NCBI GenBank assembly: GCA_963580455.1
Contig: OY756958.1
Location: 3,112,501 to 3,176,500, forward strand
DNA length: 64,000 nucleotides
DNA from: Euonymus europaeus
Taxonomy: Eukaryota > Streptophyta > Magnoliopsida > Celastrales > Celastraceae
Direction: 5' to 3'
Under the pieces are notes generated by a model, which saw nothing but the letters and a program-made list of their open reading frames with translations, was not told the DNA's origin and made no database searches. This document shows, piece by piece, positions 45,868-57,555 of the stretch (position 1 is its first letter; every line of letters starts with the position of its first letter). A program made the translations under genes and the position numbers.

Positions 45868-46802
45868 GCGGTGGTAGATATTAGAGAGACAAAGATCGAA
45901 ATTAGAGGATTCGTTGGAAAATTTTAGGGCGGGTGACAAAAACTTAAAAAAAAGGGTGATTATGTGGAGGAATTTCATTGGTTAACGTTTTTGTAAATGA
46001 TTATGGGGATCTATAATGATAATGCACCCCACTTAGGCTTGTCACGCCTACAAGAGTTTTTAGGGTTTTTGGTTAATAGTGGGGGGTTTGATCAAAATGT
46101 GCAAATGCATATTTTTCAGGTTTAAATCTTTTTTTCTCACTTCATCGACTATTCTCATCATAAGTCACGTGTTCAAATCTTGAAAATAATATTTTCACGT
46201 TTAAATCCCTTTTTTTCTCACTTCATTGATTATTCTCATCATCAGTCATGTATTTAAATCTTGAGAATAATATTTTCGCTTTTAAATCTTGAGAATAATC
46301 TCTTTTTGAAATAGACGTTTTGCAAACTTGCGCTCTTAGTATCTTAGCGAGAAGTTTAGTTTTGATGGACATGTATTGATTAGTGTAGGTAGTAATAGTT
46401 GTTGTGAGTTGCATGCATGGCGGGTTTGGTGGATTTTGTTCTAATTTTGTTGATAAAAAAGTAGCAATATTTGTTTTAGGATATATGATTAGGGAGCGAT
46501 CATATGCTGGCGTGGAAATCACCACAAGTCCACATGAAGCGACGTAACAGCTGCTTGTCGCATTATAAATTTACATGAATCTACACGTGACCATTATGAT
46601 TGTACATGATATTTTATATAGATCTCGAGTTTCAATTTTACTCATTCATCTCCCTATATATACTATCATTAGTTATAATATATTTCGTGTATAACCTACT
46701 ATCGGACCACAATATATTGATTTAAGTGCACAAAAATATTTCATATGATCGCAATGAAAATTAGGGTGATGCTCGGTATATATATCATAGTAGTATTATT
46801 TT
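45868..46802. other. SAMDC 3' flank and intergenic
   Basis: AT-rich with no gene. An ~85-bp tandem repeat, ~2.3 copies, at 46117-46300: 'tttaaatc...tttttctcacttcat(c/t)gattattctcatcat', then 'aaatcttgagaataatatttt'. It ends in TATTATTTT (46794-46802), the target duplication of the next element. Confidence 0.6.
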
Positions 46803-47674
46803 GGGTAAATGGTACAGAGCCCCCTAAAGTATGACCTAATTGAAAAAAAAACTCCAAATTATGAAAAACTGGATATAACCCCCCAGACGTTTGTTGACCG
46901 TCTGAGATGACGGTCAACCCACGCGTTTAGCTCACTTTTAAAGGGTAAAATGTACAGAGCCCCCTAAAGTATGACCAAATTGAAAAAAAACCCCCAAATT
47001 ATGAAAAACTGGATATAACCCCCCAGTTAGCCACCAGGTTCGTGGTTGATGTGGAACCAAGCAGTCCATCATTGGTTTCACCTCCACAGATTCACCATGC
47101 ACTCCACCTCCAGGCAGTCCGCCACCAGGTTCACCTCCACATATTCATCCTCACAGTCCACCAGATAATACTGCACCCTTATTCATGCCAACACCAACAA
47201 TGGGACATGAAGTAATTCTAGATGTATTTTGGACATATTGTATGCTGACTTTGACTGTTAGTTTAGTCTCACTGTTATTGTTATTGTCATTTTCAATACA
47301 CTCCTATAGTTTAGTCTAATAGCATTTATCCCCTATGTGGAGGTGAACCTGGTGGCGGACTGCCTGGAGGTGGACTGACATGATGAATCTGTGGAGGTGA
47401 AACCAATGATGGATTGTTTGGTTCCACATCAACCACGAACCTGGTGGCTAACTGGGGGTTATATCCAGTTTTTCATAATTTGAGGGGTTTTTTTCAATTA
47501 GGTCATACTTTAGGGGGCTCTGTACATTTTACCCTTTAAAAGTGAGCTAAACGCGTGGGTTGACCGTCATCTCAAACGGTCAACAAACGTCTGGGGGGTT
47601 ATATCCAGTTTTTCATAATTTGGGGTTCTTTTTTCAATTAGGCCATACTTTAGGGGGCTCTGTACCATTTACCC
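46803..47674. mobile_element. MULE-type foldback element with ~345-bp TIRs
   Basis: 872 bp between 9-bp duplications TATTATTTT (46794-46802, 47675-47683). The ends start GGGTAAATGGTACAGAGCCC. Arms of about 345 bp (46803-~47150 and ~47330-47674) are inverted copies and each contains the terminal motif twice (again at 46938 and 47540), separated by 'gacggtcaacccacgcgtttagctcac'. The inner arm has proline-codon-rich 'cacctcca' repeats. The unpaired centre is only ~180 bp. A 9-bp duplication and long TIRs indicate the Mutator superfamily. There is no transposase. Confidence 0.88.
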
Positions 47675-48099
47675 TATTATTTTTAGTAAAAATCGAACTC
47701 AGATCTTAAACTTCATACGACCATTAGATTATCATTGAAGTGGTTGAACCCACTCAGGATCTTGCATTTGTTGATGTTCTGGTTGAAAATGTGCATCTGG
47801 TGGTGCAGCTTGTGAGGCCATGGAAGTTCTTGATTCAAATCATGAATGATCCACCCACTTCACAACTTCACTAACTATAGTGAAATGACACTGGACTCTT
47901 ATTGTACGTTTCGGTATGATGGTGTAAGTACTGACCAATCTAGTTGGCTGTACCTTTATTATACCACTCAAAATTATATGTTAGGTTGGGTTGTTCACTT
48001 TCAGAAATAGTGGGCTTTGGTACCAAGAGCAAGGCCCTTAACCTTCTAAATTGATGGCCCAAAATATTTGTGGTCTTGAGGCAAAAAGTAAGCAACTAA

Positions 48100-50697
48100 G
48101 ACCATCCACAGCAGCCACTGCAAATGGAGTCTCTACGCTGAATTGAAGATTCGTGTGAGCTGTTTTGCGAAATTTCATCCCACAGCAGCTACTGCACAGT
48201 AATCTCCATCTTGTTGTCTTGCTACAGTTCCACGGGAAGAGTCGCGCTCAACTGTAGCTACGCCATTCTTCTTTTAACATTAAAAAATTCTTCTCGACCC
48301 TCTCTCTCAACTCTCGCGCCAATTTTCTGGGTTCTTCTCAACCCCAACAGTATTGCTCGCGCCAATCATCGTCCAGGTATCTCATCCTTAATTTTTGGTT
48401 CGATTATGGAATCATCGTCCATTTGGGCTTTTGATTATGAACTAGGTTTCGATTTGGTAACTTTTGATTATGGAACTGGGTTTCGATTTGTTCTTGATGG
48501 TTGATCTATTTCTATTTTCGAAGCACTGTTGTCTTTTTCTCCATGAGATTTTGATAGGTGGTGTTGTGTTCTTGTGTGGGTGATGTCAATGGGTTCTCTT
48601 TATGTTTGTTGGGAGAAGCAGCTTGAATGCGTTTGTTGGGAGAAGCAGCTCTGGTTATTGAGCTCATTTATGATGCATTCTAGGTGTTCGACTAATTGTC
48701 TCACAGTTTTAGAGCAAACAAAATATCACTGCATCACTCAGCGATAGAGCAAATTAGGTGTTCGACTAATTGTCTCACAGTCAAAACAAACAATAGGTTA
48801 CTGCATCACTTAGCGATAGAGCAAACAAAAGATCAAATGCCCGTACAAGTTCCTTTTAAATTTTGTAGTAAATGGGGTGACTCTTATTCATTCTTAATGC
48901 AATCCAGGGGCACACAAATCCAATTGCAGCTTTTGATAATATAATGCATGTCTTCACGACATTGGCTTTTGCTTTTACTTTTAATTTTGTTATAGTATAT
49001 TGAGTTGCTACATGCAATCTAGCTTTTACTTTTGCTTTGTTATAGTATATTGAGTTGCTACATGCAATATACACACAAAATAACAATATTATGAATCTGT
49101 TTGTGATATCACGTGTGCTAATTAATTTTGACTTCAGTCAATGTAGGTATGGATAATCAGTATATTGAAGATTTTAATCCATTCCAAGAGGAATCCACAC
49201 AGGATGTGCATTTAGTGAGCTCTCATGAGGAAATTACTTCTCCAAAAAAGACTCGGGCAAGCACTCAGAGACCGAGCAATCGTGGAGGTAACTTCTCCAT
49301 TGACGAGGACAAGAACTTGGTTTCCGCTTGGTTGAACACAAGTATGGATGCTACTAAAGGGACTGACCAAAAGGCAAAGACATTTTGGTCAAGAATTGCT
49401 CTACTGTACAATGAATCAAAAGGGCCTAATCACAACAATCGAACTGAAAGATCATTGAATAGCCGTTGGTCCTCTATCCAACTATCCGTAAATAAATTTT
49501 GTGGCTACTTAACTCAAATTGAGGAATCCCGACCATCCGGTACGAATGAGCTTGACAAGGTAAGAACGTTATGAGGTTTCATGTTTATTATATATGTATT
49601 CATATACAATAAGAAACATGTATTCATGTGCATCTCATTGTCCTTTTTTTGTTTGATAGATTCAAATGGCAAAGGAGATGTTTCATGAGATAACAAAAAC
49701 ACATTTCCAATTCGATCATTGCTGGAACTTGTTAAGGCATCAACCGAAGTGGAACTTGCATATGACTGGTTCTTCCTCAAAAAGAAAGCAAATTGGTGGT
49801 TTCAATGATAGTACTGCAAATGCTATTAATTTAGAAGATGATGAGTTCACAGGTTCGGTTTCCGTTGAAAGACCAATTGGTCGAAATGCTGAAAAAGAGG
49901 CTAGAAAAAAAGGAAAGGTTGATCATATTGGGCTTGTTGAGGTAGTCGGGCAACTAACACTTGATCAGAAGAGAGCACATGAAGACAGGATGGCACTTGC
50001 CGAAGTTGAGAGAGTTAGAGTACAGAAAGAATGGGATGATCATCTAGCTTTGGAAGCTAATAAATTAGAGGTGGAGAAAGTGAAGGCTGAAGCAGAAAGA
50101 CATATGGCAGTTGCAAAGTTGGAGAAGGTAGAGCAACTCAGGATGGAGAGGGAATATCAAATCATGATGACAGACTTGAGTTCTCTGACTGATGTGCAAC
50201 GTCAATACATAGAGGGTTTGCAAGCTCAGATCCTTGAAAGGCGTGGACGTTGAACAACAATTTACTAAGTTTGTTGTTTTATTGTTGTTACTAAACTGTA
50301 TTATGGTATTGTATGTGTTTGATGTTTGGACATATTATCATATTATGGAAGGGTGTTTATCATATTATACTACAAAAGCATAATGAAAGTACAAATTATC
50401 TATCACATAAATTATTTATTAATATCAACAACTAAATAAAATAAGAAAGTATTAATATTAATATCATGTTATTACTATAATAAATATGATAAGGTTTGAT
50501 CTTTGTAATAAATAGTGAAATAGATTGAGTTTAATTAAATGAAAAGTGATGGTAGAAATGAATATTTAAATGATTTAGAGTATTGATTTAGAGTAACTGA
50601 TGTACGTTGTTACTATTTCAAAAACTGTAAATTGGTAAAAAAGTGTATGTTTACTGGAATTTAGAGAATCTGTTAAGAGATGCTGCTGTGGATGGTC
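48100..50697 (+). mobile_element. PIF/Harbinger element encoding only ORF1
   Basis: 2.6 kb with perfect 16-bp TIRs GACCATCCACAGCAGC and the 3-bp duplication TAA (48097-48099, 50698-50700), the PIF/Harbinger signature. It encodes the Myb/SANT-like ORF1 protein (49149-50253) but I find no DDE transposase frame. 48100-49148 holds a leader with a probable 5' UTR intron (acceptor near 49136). Confidence 0.9.
49149..50253 (+). CDS. Harbinger ORF1: Myb/SANT-like, NAM-associated domain protein
   Basis: Two exons, 49149-49559 and 49660-50253 (AAG|GTAAGA ... GATAG|ATT), 334 residues. The N-terminal part is acidic. A SANT/trihelix-like region (about 45-120) has FSIDEDKNLVSAWLNTSMDA, FWSRIALLYNE, RSLNSRWSSIQLSVNKFCG. 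The C-terminal half (NAM-associated, PF14303-like by recognition) has KEARKKGK and a long charged coiled coil rich in Glu, Lys and Arg. Such proteins are often annotated 'glutathione S-transferase T3-like' in plant genomes, which is misleading. In PIF/Harbinger elements ORF1 binds DNA and brings the transposase to TIRs. Start chosen at MDNQYIEDFNPF; an in-frame ATG 21 bases upstream lies across the probable UTR acceptor. Frame and splice sites are intact. Confidence 0.88.
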
Positions 50698-50700
50698 TAA

Positions 50701-53700
50701 GCATATACTAAACAGTAAGGATGGGCCATCAGAGATCCATATTTATTGGGCCTCGATGTCTTTAATAAATAATAACTATGTCCTGATTAGTTCTCTTTTT
50801 TCCATATATATAATTGGGTATTATATCAATAGGTCCCTCCTTGTAAATGTATACATCACTAAATCCATGACCCAATCAAATATGTCAATAGATCCATAAA
50901 ATTTACTTAAACTATCTAAAATATCATTCACCAATTTTAAAAAAACTAAAATACCATAAAAATTCCTCTCTCGCCTCTCCTCATCCCCTCTCATTCCTAA
51001 ATAATAATTTTTTATTTATTTGTAATGGTTATCATGTATTTTTTTTTAAAAATATTTTTTTCTGATTTGGCAACATACGCATAATAACAAAATATTGTAC
51101 ATGAAGCATGTCATTTTGTCACATTGTGTTTTTACTAACGCAAAACAATCAAGATATGTGAGAGAATTTTTGAACTTTTAAAAATTGTGTTAATAACAAA
51201 TTCATTGGTTTCATTAAATTTTTTTTCCTAAAATCATAATAGATACAATATATATAAACAATTTTAGCCATTGATTTTTAAGTTTATCTTCGAAACTACA
51301 AACTTTAGTAAAATCTATGGTCTAACTTACTTTTATCTTAAGATTCATATTTACTATGAATTTTTGAAAAATAATTCAGCTATTTTCCAAAAAATGGCAT
51401 GATAAATACATATTATCCATTATTTTTTTTAAAATAAGTTATAAGTATTTGATGCATCAAAAAATGAAACATCGATCACTAATTCAGAGATTTGACATTT
51501 AAGAATAGTGTTTTTCTTCAAAAGAAAGAAATAAAGAAAACAACACTAGTGATGAAGATTTATTAACAATATCTACACCATATTATCTAAACATTATTTC
51601 CCCCCAATTTTGAAAATAAAATATAAAAATAGTTAAAATATGATCTGCATCATATTACTTAGAGTTCTCTATCTTAAATAATAGTTATAGTGGTTCCATA
51701 TATTTAGTTAATAAACCAACTTTGAGACAAATTTAGGATTTGATTGTTACATTTGTTTAATAGAAACAAGTCCAGACGCTAGTTCAATAGAATCAAGTTC
51801 AAAGACAAGTTCTATAACATTGAGCTCATTTATTAACACTAATTCATTGGGCTTTCATCTCATTTATATACTGAAATTATAATTTAATTTTTTAGTATAT
51901 TTTGAGAATTATACTGTGATGTTAGAATTATTCTAAAAAATTTAGTATATTTTGATAATTATACTATAATTTTTCAGTATATTTTAAGAATTATACTCAA
52001 AATTTTAAATGTATTTTTTGTATTTATAACAAATTATTTTGATTATTAATCACATTATCTTATTATCGGAGAACGTTAAGTCAAAGTTAAATATATTCAT
52101 AACAAAATAGAAATCCAGATAATTGGACCAAAAATTTCGACCTCGACATGAAATAATTTTTGTACTTGAAATAGTGACTAGATTTGTTAATTATTTTAAT
52201 AAAGCCTCACGGATTAGACTTTTTGGATAAAACTAAACTATGATGCAAATGTAACTCTCAATGACTCATAATTTTTGAACAGACGTGTATCTAGTTTTTT
52301 ACTACTCCCTATCACTATATTCCTTGTGATGGTGTCGAAAATTAATAACTCAAAACTTGAAAAGCTCTTTCTCCTATATATTTTAATTTTGAAGCAATGC
52401 TAATACAATAGTGCGAATGTCGTTGTTCGTGAAACTGTGAGTTGATTGGGATGGTATTTTGCATATTTTTGTGGAGTTTTGAAAGCAAAAGGTTGAGTTT
52501 CAATGCTTAAAAACCACATTTTAGGTTTGAGTTGCCGAAATCCATGTTAATGAGCCAATGCATAATTCAACACTTTGACATAGTCATTTTAAGTGTTTTC
52601 TAGTGGTTCAAGTTGGTTTGGTAGCTTAGAGATATGAAATCCAAGTTTTGGGCATAATGGTTAGAAGTTATGGAAATGCTATCTCTTAAGCATTTGAGTT
52701 TTAATATGCCGAATTTTGTTCTATCAACTTAAAAATGGTTTTGACACTTGTTTAAGTACGTTTCAGTCATTTATGACTTTTTTGAATGGGTTTTGTAGGC
52801 TCCGAATTGATCGGGGTTGAATATGGAAGAAAAGACACAAAGGAGCTGAAAAATTGGATTTTGCTGTCAACCGTCCGGACGGTTCAAGAAGAAAGATGGA
52901 CAGATTGATTTTCAAGCATATCCGTCCGGACGGTACTGTTCACCGTCCGGACGGTTGAAGAAGAAAGACGGACAGTGCTGTTTTCAAGCATATCTGTCCG
53001 GACGGCACTGCGCAATAATTTTCGGGTCAACTTTTGAAGGTGCAAATGATCGAATTTGAAGAAACTGTCTTCTACAAAGTTGAAGTAGACATCCAGATCT
53101 TTCTTACGAGGGCTCATACGCATAAATCCATTGAGAATTGAAGTCTGTGAAATTAAAACAAGATGCTGCCTCGAACAGTTCCAGTAATTTCGGGTTTTAT
53201 GATTTTTACTCAATTCTTGAAGGGCAAACTTGTCTAATTACTTTATTTGACCAATGAGACTTATTTGTAATATGTTAGGATGGTCTTTTAAGACATGTAT
53301 GAGGGTTTTATGGGTCTTGAGACCCCATTCTTGAAACAACACTCATTTTGGCCGAAAATACATATTCTCTAAGATTGCTAGGAGTTTTGGAGACCCAACC
53401 AACTAGAAGAAGAAGTTATTCCTCCTTGTAGAGCTTGAGAAGAGCCTAAGTTGGATTACCCTCAACTTCTATTTGTAGATTGGAAGGCCGATTCACCTCA
53501 ATATTCGGCATTGGATTTGATTTCTAAACGCCTTTTCCTTATTGTTATTTCATTTTATTATCACATTTGGATTCATAGTTCTAGTTTAATCTACTTGAAT
53601 ATTTCCATTCCGATTTAGTTTGTGCTTGAACATTTTATGTTATGTTTTACATTTTATTATGTTGTGCTTATTTCCATTTTGATTTTCTGCAGTAGTTTAG

Positions 53701-54700
53701 TATTTAATTCTCATTTCGTATATTAGGGTTTAGTTCAATCAATCACCCCAAAAGGGAAAACCGAATCTAACCAATGGTTAGTGCAATTTTGTCACACTTA
53801 ATATTGTGAATACCATATTTAATTAAGTAATTAGGTTAATAATCCATAGACCCAAGCCGAAACCAAAAGTCTTTGTGAGACAATTTGGGATTCACTCCTA
53901 TTATTACTTTGACAAACCTACACTTGGGAAAGCGTTAATCCACTTACCTATTTTGGGCGAGTCATGAGCCTATTAACATGAACCTCGACCTTCTTTATCT
54001 GATGTCGTTTCGCTATGATCAAATCTTGTCAACCATTTTTTATTGTTCCATTATAAAATGAACTCCATCAAGCAAATAGGAACAAGAAACTGAGGTTCTG
54101 ATTTACATTCTATCCAAATTTTTGGACTGACAATTGCATGTTTTCTAAGACTTGCTATTTTGGAGCAATTATTTAGGGTTAATTATTTCAATCAAATTAA
54201 TCTAATTGTTTTGTATTTTGAATATTGTGGCGGCTCTATTAAATGCTCAAAAATATTTTAGGTCAGCTTTGTCTTGATCTGTTCTTTTCGTCTTCTAATA
54301 AATTATTAGAATTCTAAGCCTCCAATGTATTAACATGATTATACAAGCGATGTTATTTCACATTAATTTTGACATATTCGTTTGTCAAGTTAGACACCTT
54401 ATAGCCTTTGGGTGGAGAATAATATTATGTAATATGACAATATATTACATTCAACTTTTAATGGAAATGTGTTTTCAATGTTCAAAAAAAGAAAAAAAAA
54501 TTATTTCCGTTGAAATAAATGCAAGTAATGTTAATTTTTTTGCCTTAAAAAAATAATTAATTTTGTACTTAATTGAATAAATTTTATGAACCCATGGATC
54601 TATTGGACTATGAGATTAATGAGTGTCCTTAGTGGGTCATAAGATTATTTTCAAGGATCTATTAAGCATTAAGACTATATAATTTCATTTGGTAAGGATT
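50701..54700. other. AT-rich non-coding region, possibly one degraded element
   Basis: No gene found. The edges share inverted similarity: 'caataggtccctcc...catgacccaatcaaatatgtc' with 'aatagatccataaaattta' near 50827-50902, and at 54580-54668 the reverse, 'aaattttatgaacccatgg' with 'atctattggac...gggtcataag...ggatctatt'. This suggests a ~3.8 kb transposon with imperfect TIRs, but no target duplication can be fixed. An array of CCGTCCGGACGG palindromes sits inside. Confidence 0.4.
52866..53010 (+). repeat. Tandem repeat built on CCGTCCGGACGG palindromes
   Basis: Four occurrences of the 12-bp palindrome: 52871-52882, 52922-52933, 52943-52954, and with one change (CTGTCCGGACGG) 52994-53005. 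The units also repeat 'gaagaaaga(t/c)ggacag(a/t)' and 'ttttcaagcatat(c/t)'; the unit is ~72 bp, two copies. Such GTCCGGAC-containing stretches occur in LTRs and leaders of plant retroelements; I cannot assign this one. Confidence 0.85.
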
Positions 54701-55369
54701 GGAAACAGAGAAGGTTACACCGTCCACATTCCCTCCTCTTAATATATCCTTTCTCCTAAAACAGATTCCCATGTCATTGATTATCAACTGTAAATTTTAT
54801 TGCTTTTAGTTTTATGCTCTGCATGTTTAATTTTTTGCAGCTCAATGCTTTGGCCATTTGAATTTTATAGTTATTTTAGAGTTGAGATTATGATTATTTT
54901 AAAGCTTTTTTTTGTTGTTGATATAATTGATTCATCTCATTTTCACCCGTTTACTTTAGGGTATGAGTTTCAATTGCTTAATATGATTCATTCAAATTAA
55001 TGGATTGTGTGGTCTTTTTTCTTATAAAAATATTGGCCTACAGTCCTATCTATCTGTAAATGAATAACGATGACAGTTTTGCTGTAGAGGATTAGGATTA
55101 GATGTTCATTATTATGTTCCATTTCTTTGGAGGAAAATTTAGATTTTGAAAATATTTTCCTAATTTTGTGGTTTTTATAGATAAGATGAAAAAAAAATAG
55201 TCAAACAAAATTTATAATAAGTCAACTCAAAATAAGGATTTCAACGTGGAAATCAACTTGGCTTATTAAATAAAGTCATTTATTTTGAAGCTTATTTTTT
55301 GGAAGCTTATATCTATCCGTTCTTCATTTATTGTGCTTGAAATGTATTTGAACTATATGTAAATGACTA

Positions 55370-55562
55370 TGTTAGGATCCATAAATCTCACATCGATTAA
55401 GTGAGGGTGTTGTGTCATGTATATAAGCAGGCACACATCCTTCAACCAATGTCCCAGCCCTCTCATATGAAAAGGCTGGACATTGGTTGAAGGATGTGTG
55501 CCTGCTTATATACAGGACACAACACCCTCACTTAATCGATGTGGGATTTATAGATCCTAACA
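55370..55562. mobile_element. 193-bp near-palindromic element with snRNA-type promoter in each arm
   Basis: Ends TGTTAGGATC...GATCCTAACA with the 5-bp duplication GACTA (55365-55369, 55563-55567). The two ~94-bp arms are almost perfectly inverted, so RNA would fold into one long hairpin. Each arm has an upstream-sequence-element-like motif (ATCCCACATCG on the minus strand; ATCTCACATCG on the plus) followed 24 bases later by TATATAAG, the layout of plant U-snRNA promoters. There is no coding frame. Confidence 0.8.
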
Positions 55563-57121
55563 GACTATGGATCAAACTGGGCGAACCCCAAATCTCCTAA
55601 TTTTGGCACTATATAGCTCAAACATATACTCATAAAAGCGATGAACAAGTTCTCAGATTTGTCACTCAAACAATTTCATAATTTTTGAGCAACCTTGCAG
55701 TTTGTTATAACAAAAACTCGAGATAGAGATCAAAAAATAAAAGCTCCTTGACAATAGGAACATAATCATACTAGCAAGCAATTACTAGGTGTGTACAGCC
55801 CTGTTTGGATCATCCAAACTGATGAAGGGCAAAGAATTAGACAAACTAAAACAAGGTTCAAGCTAGGGAAAAGACAAAACAAGTGAGACAGATCGTGATG
55901 TAATAAAAGAACAGGAAAAGAGGTTTGCCATTTGAGATTCGACACTGGTGGATCATTTGTCGTTTGAGATTTTGCACTGATAGATCGGATTGGAGATTTA
56001 GAAGGAGGAAACCATGTAAACTTCTCATGCAAGTTTTTTTTTTTTTTTGATAAAACAGGTTTAGCCTAGGCATAGTATTAATCAATCATCATCAGTGATG
56101 GAGGAACACCAATATACAATCAAGAAAAAACTGAAAAAAAACGTTCGAGAAGAAGTAAGATCACTCAAGTCACACAAAAACAAACGGCAAAAACAATTTA
56201 CCACACAGAAAACATGAAAATAAAAATACCATAGCCTAGGAGAAATTTCCAAACCTTAAAGTAACCTGAACTGATACAATATCACCTTGACCATCCATGC
56301 ATAGAACCACATCATGCATGAGAAGTAAACTTTGGCCTATATCATAACCAGATAATTTGATCCTCCTGTCGATGAAAGATAGAAAGAAAGATACTCGAGA
56401 ATTTCTTCTTTTTAGTATCTTTTTTAATGATCCGAATATTTTCGTAGCATAAATTATTTTGTCAGCAATCTGGTTTTTCTTTAAGATCACTTTCGGCTCT
56501 TTTTTTTTTTTGAATTTATTATGATTGTCATGTAAGTTAAGCTCAGTTTCATGTCTTTAATATTTCAATCAAAGCTCATAAATATACTAAAATAATATTT
56601 ACTTTGGACTTTTTATATTTGTGTGGTTTATTAATAAAACGTTAATCTAGTTTTTTTTTTATAAAAAAAACTAGATATAATACATTTTTGTTGTTCATAT
56701 TAGTAGAATAACTTTCTATTTTAGATGCTGAGAATATAAATGTATCGGATATTTTTTTTTTCTCAAGGCAAGCGACAACTCTCTTCCAAGTCCATGATTT
56801 TCAGATTTTAGTAGATAGTTGGGCCTCTCGACCTAACTAAAACCGAAGCTGGCCCAAAGAATTTACAGCCGCAAGCCCAATAAAGGGTTCTAAAACAATC
56901 TTCACATGTTCTTCTGCTCATCAAGAATCAAGACTTGCGCTCTAATCTCTCTCTGTTTTTTTCTACAGGAAAATTATAGATTCTTAAGTTTTAGTAAGAA
57001 GAACTAGAAGTAATCTGTTTTTCCATAACGTGGAATGATCTGAGCAACTGGGCCACGGGCTATTCAAAATTCAAAACAACGGTAAAGTTTTTTCACAAAG
57101 GCGTTGAAATTCAATTTGAGG
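55563..57121. other. Intergenic, no gene seen
   Basis: AT-rich with poly-T tracts (56035-56049, 56501-56511, 56750-56761). Minus-strand frames at 55766-56490 have no recognisable domain. 56810-57000 is promoter-like upstream sequence of a possible plus-strand transcript. Confidence 0.45.
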
Positions 57122-57345
57122 ATACAAAATTGAAACAAAATCAGGCCGTTGTAACTTGTAAGCGGATCGTCCGCACCTCAGTCTATAAAGAGATCTCTAG
57201 CCCCTCCCCGACTCTAACGGCTCTAAATCTTACAATGGCCTCGACATTCAATCGGAACATACAAAATTGAAACAAAATCAGACCGTTGTTGCAAGCGGAT
57301 CATCCCAACTCAGATCTATAAATAGACCATTCTCTAGCACCTGTC
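57122..57345 (+). promoter_or_regulatory. Tandemly duplicated promoter with TATA box
   Basis: Two ~135-bp direct copies: 'caaaattgaaacaaaatca(g)gccgttg...aagcggatcgtcc...cagtctataaagag' (57125-57193) and the same from 57262 to 57325, ending TCTATAAATAGACC (TATA core 57317-57325). The second has the better TATA box, so transcription would start near 57350 toward higher coordinates. Confidence 0.6.
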
Positions 57346-57403
57346 TCCCAGTTCATTTTGCTGAAACAAAGAGAGAGTGGGTTTCAGAGTTTCAAAGAGA
57401 GAG

Positions 57404-57555
57404 ATGGTTACGCTTTGGATTACGCTCACGTTTCTGGATTCGAGTACAAATTCTCTATCTTCTTGCGTCGACGAAGACGAGAACTTATCAATGGGGTCAC
57501 GATTTGAGATCGGACGTCGAAGCCTCTCACACTCGCACCGCCGCCAACACTTCAA
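57404..57555 (+). other. Possible first exon, unrecognised
   Basis: Downstream of the duplicated TATA promoter, an open frame MVTLWITLTFLDSSTNSLSS... ends at AAG|GTCCTG. GC content rises here as in plant first exons, but all three plus frames are partly open and the donor is weak. The family is not recognised. Spliced-looking pieces further on (58773-58858, donor G|GTATAC; 59847-59892, ending YKKMIDKLYKLPDA and stop) could belong to the same transcript. Confidence 0.25.

Noticed and set aside
50826..54668. Confident MULE call
   Set aside because: Inverted similarity at the ends is weak and AT-rich, and no 9-bp duplication could be found by eye.
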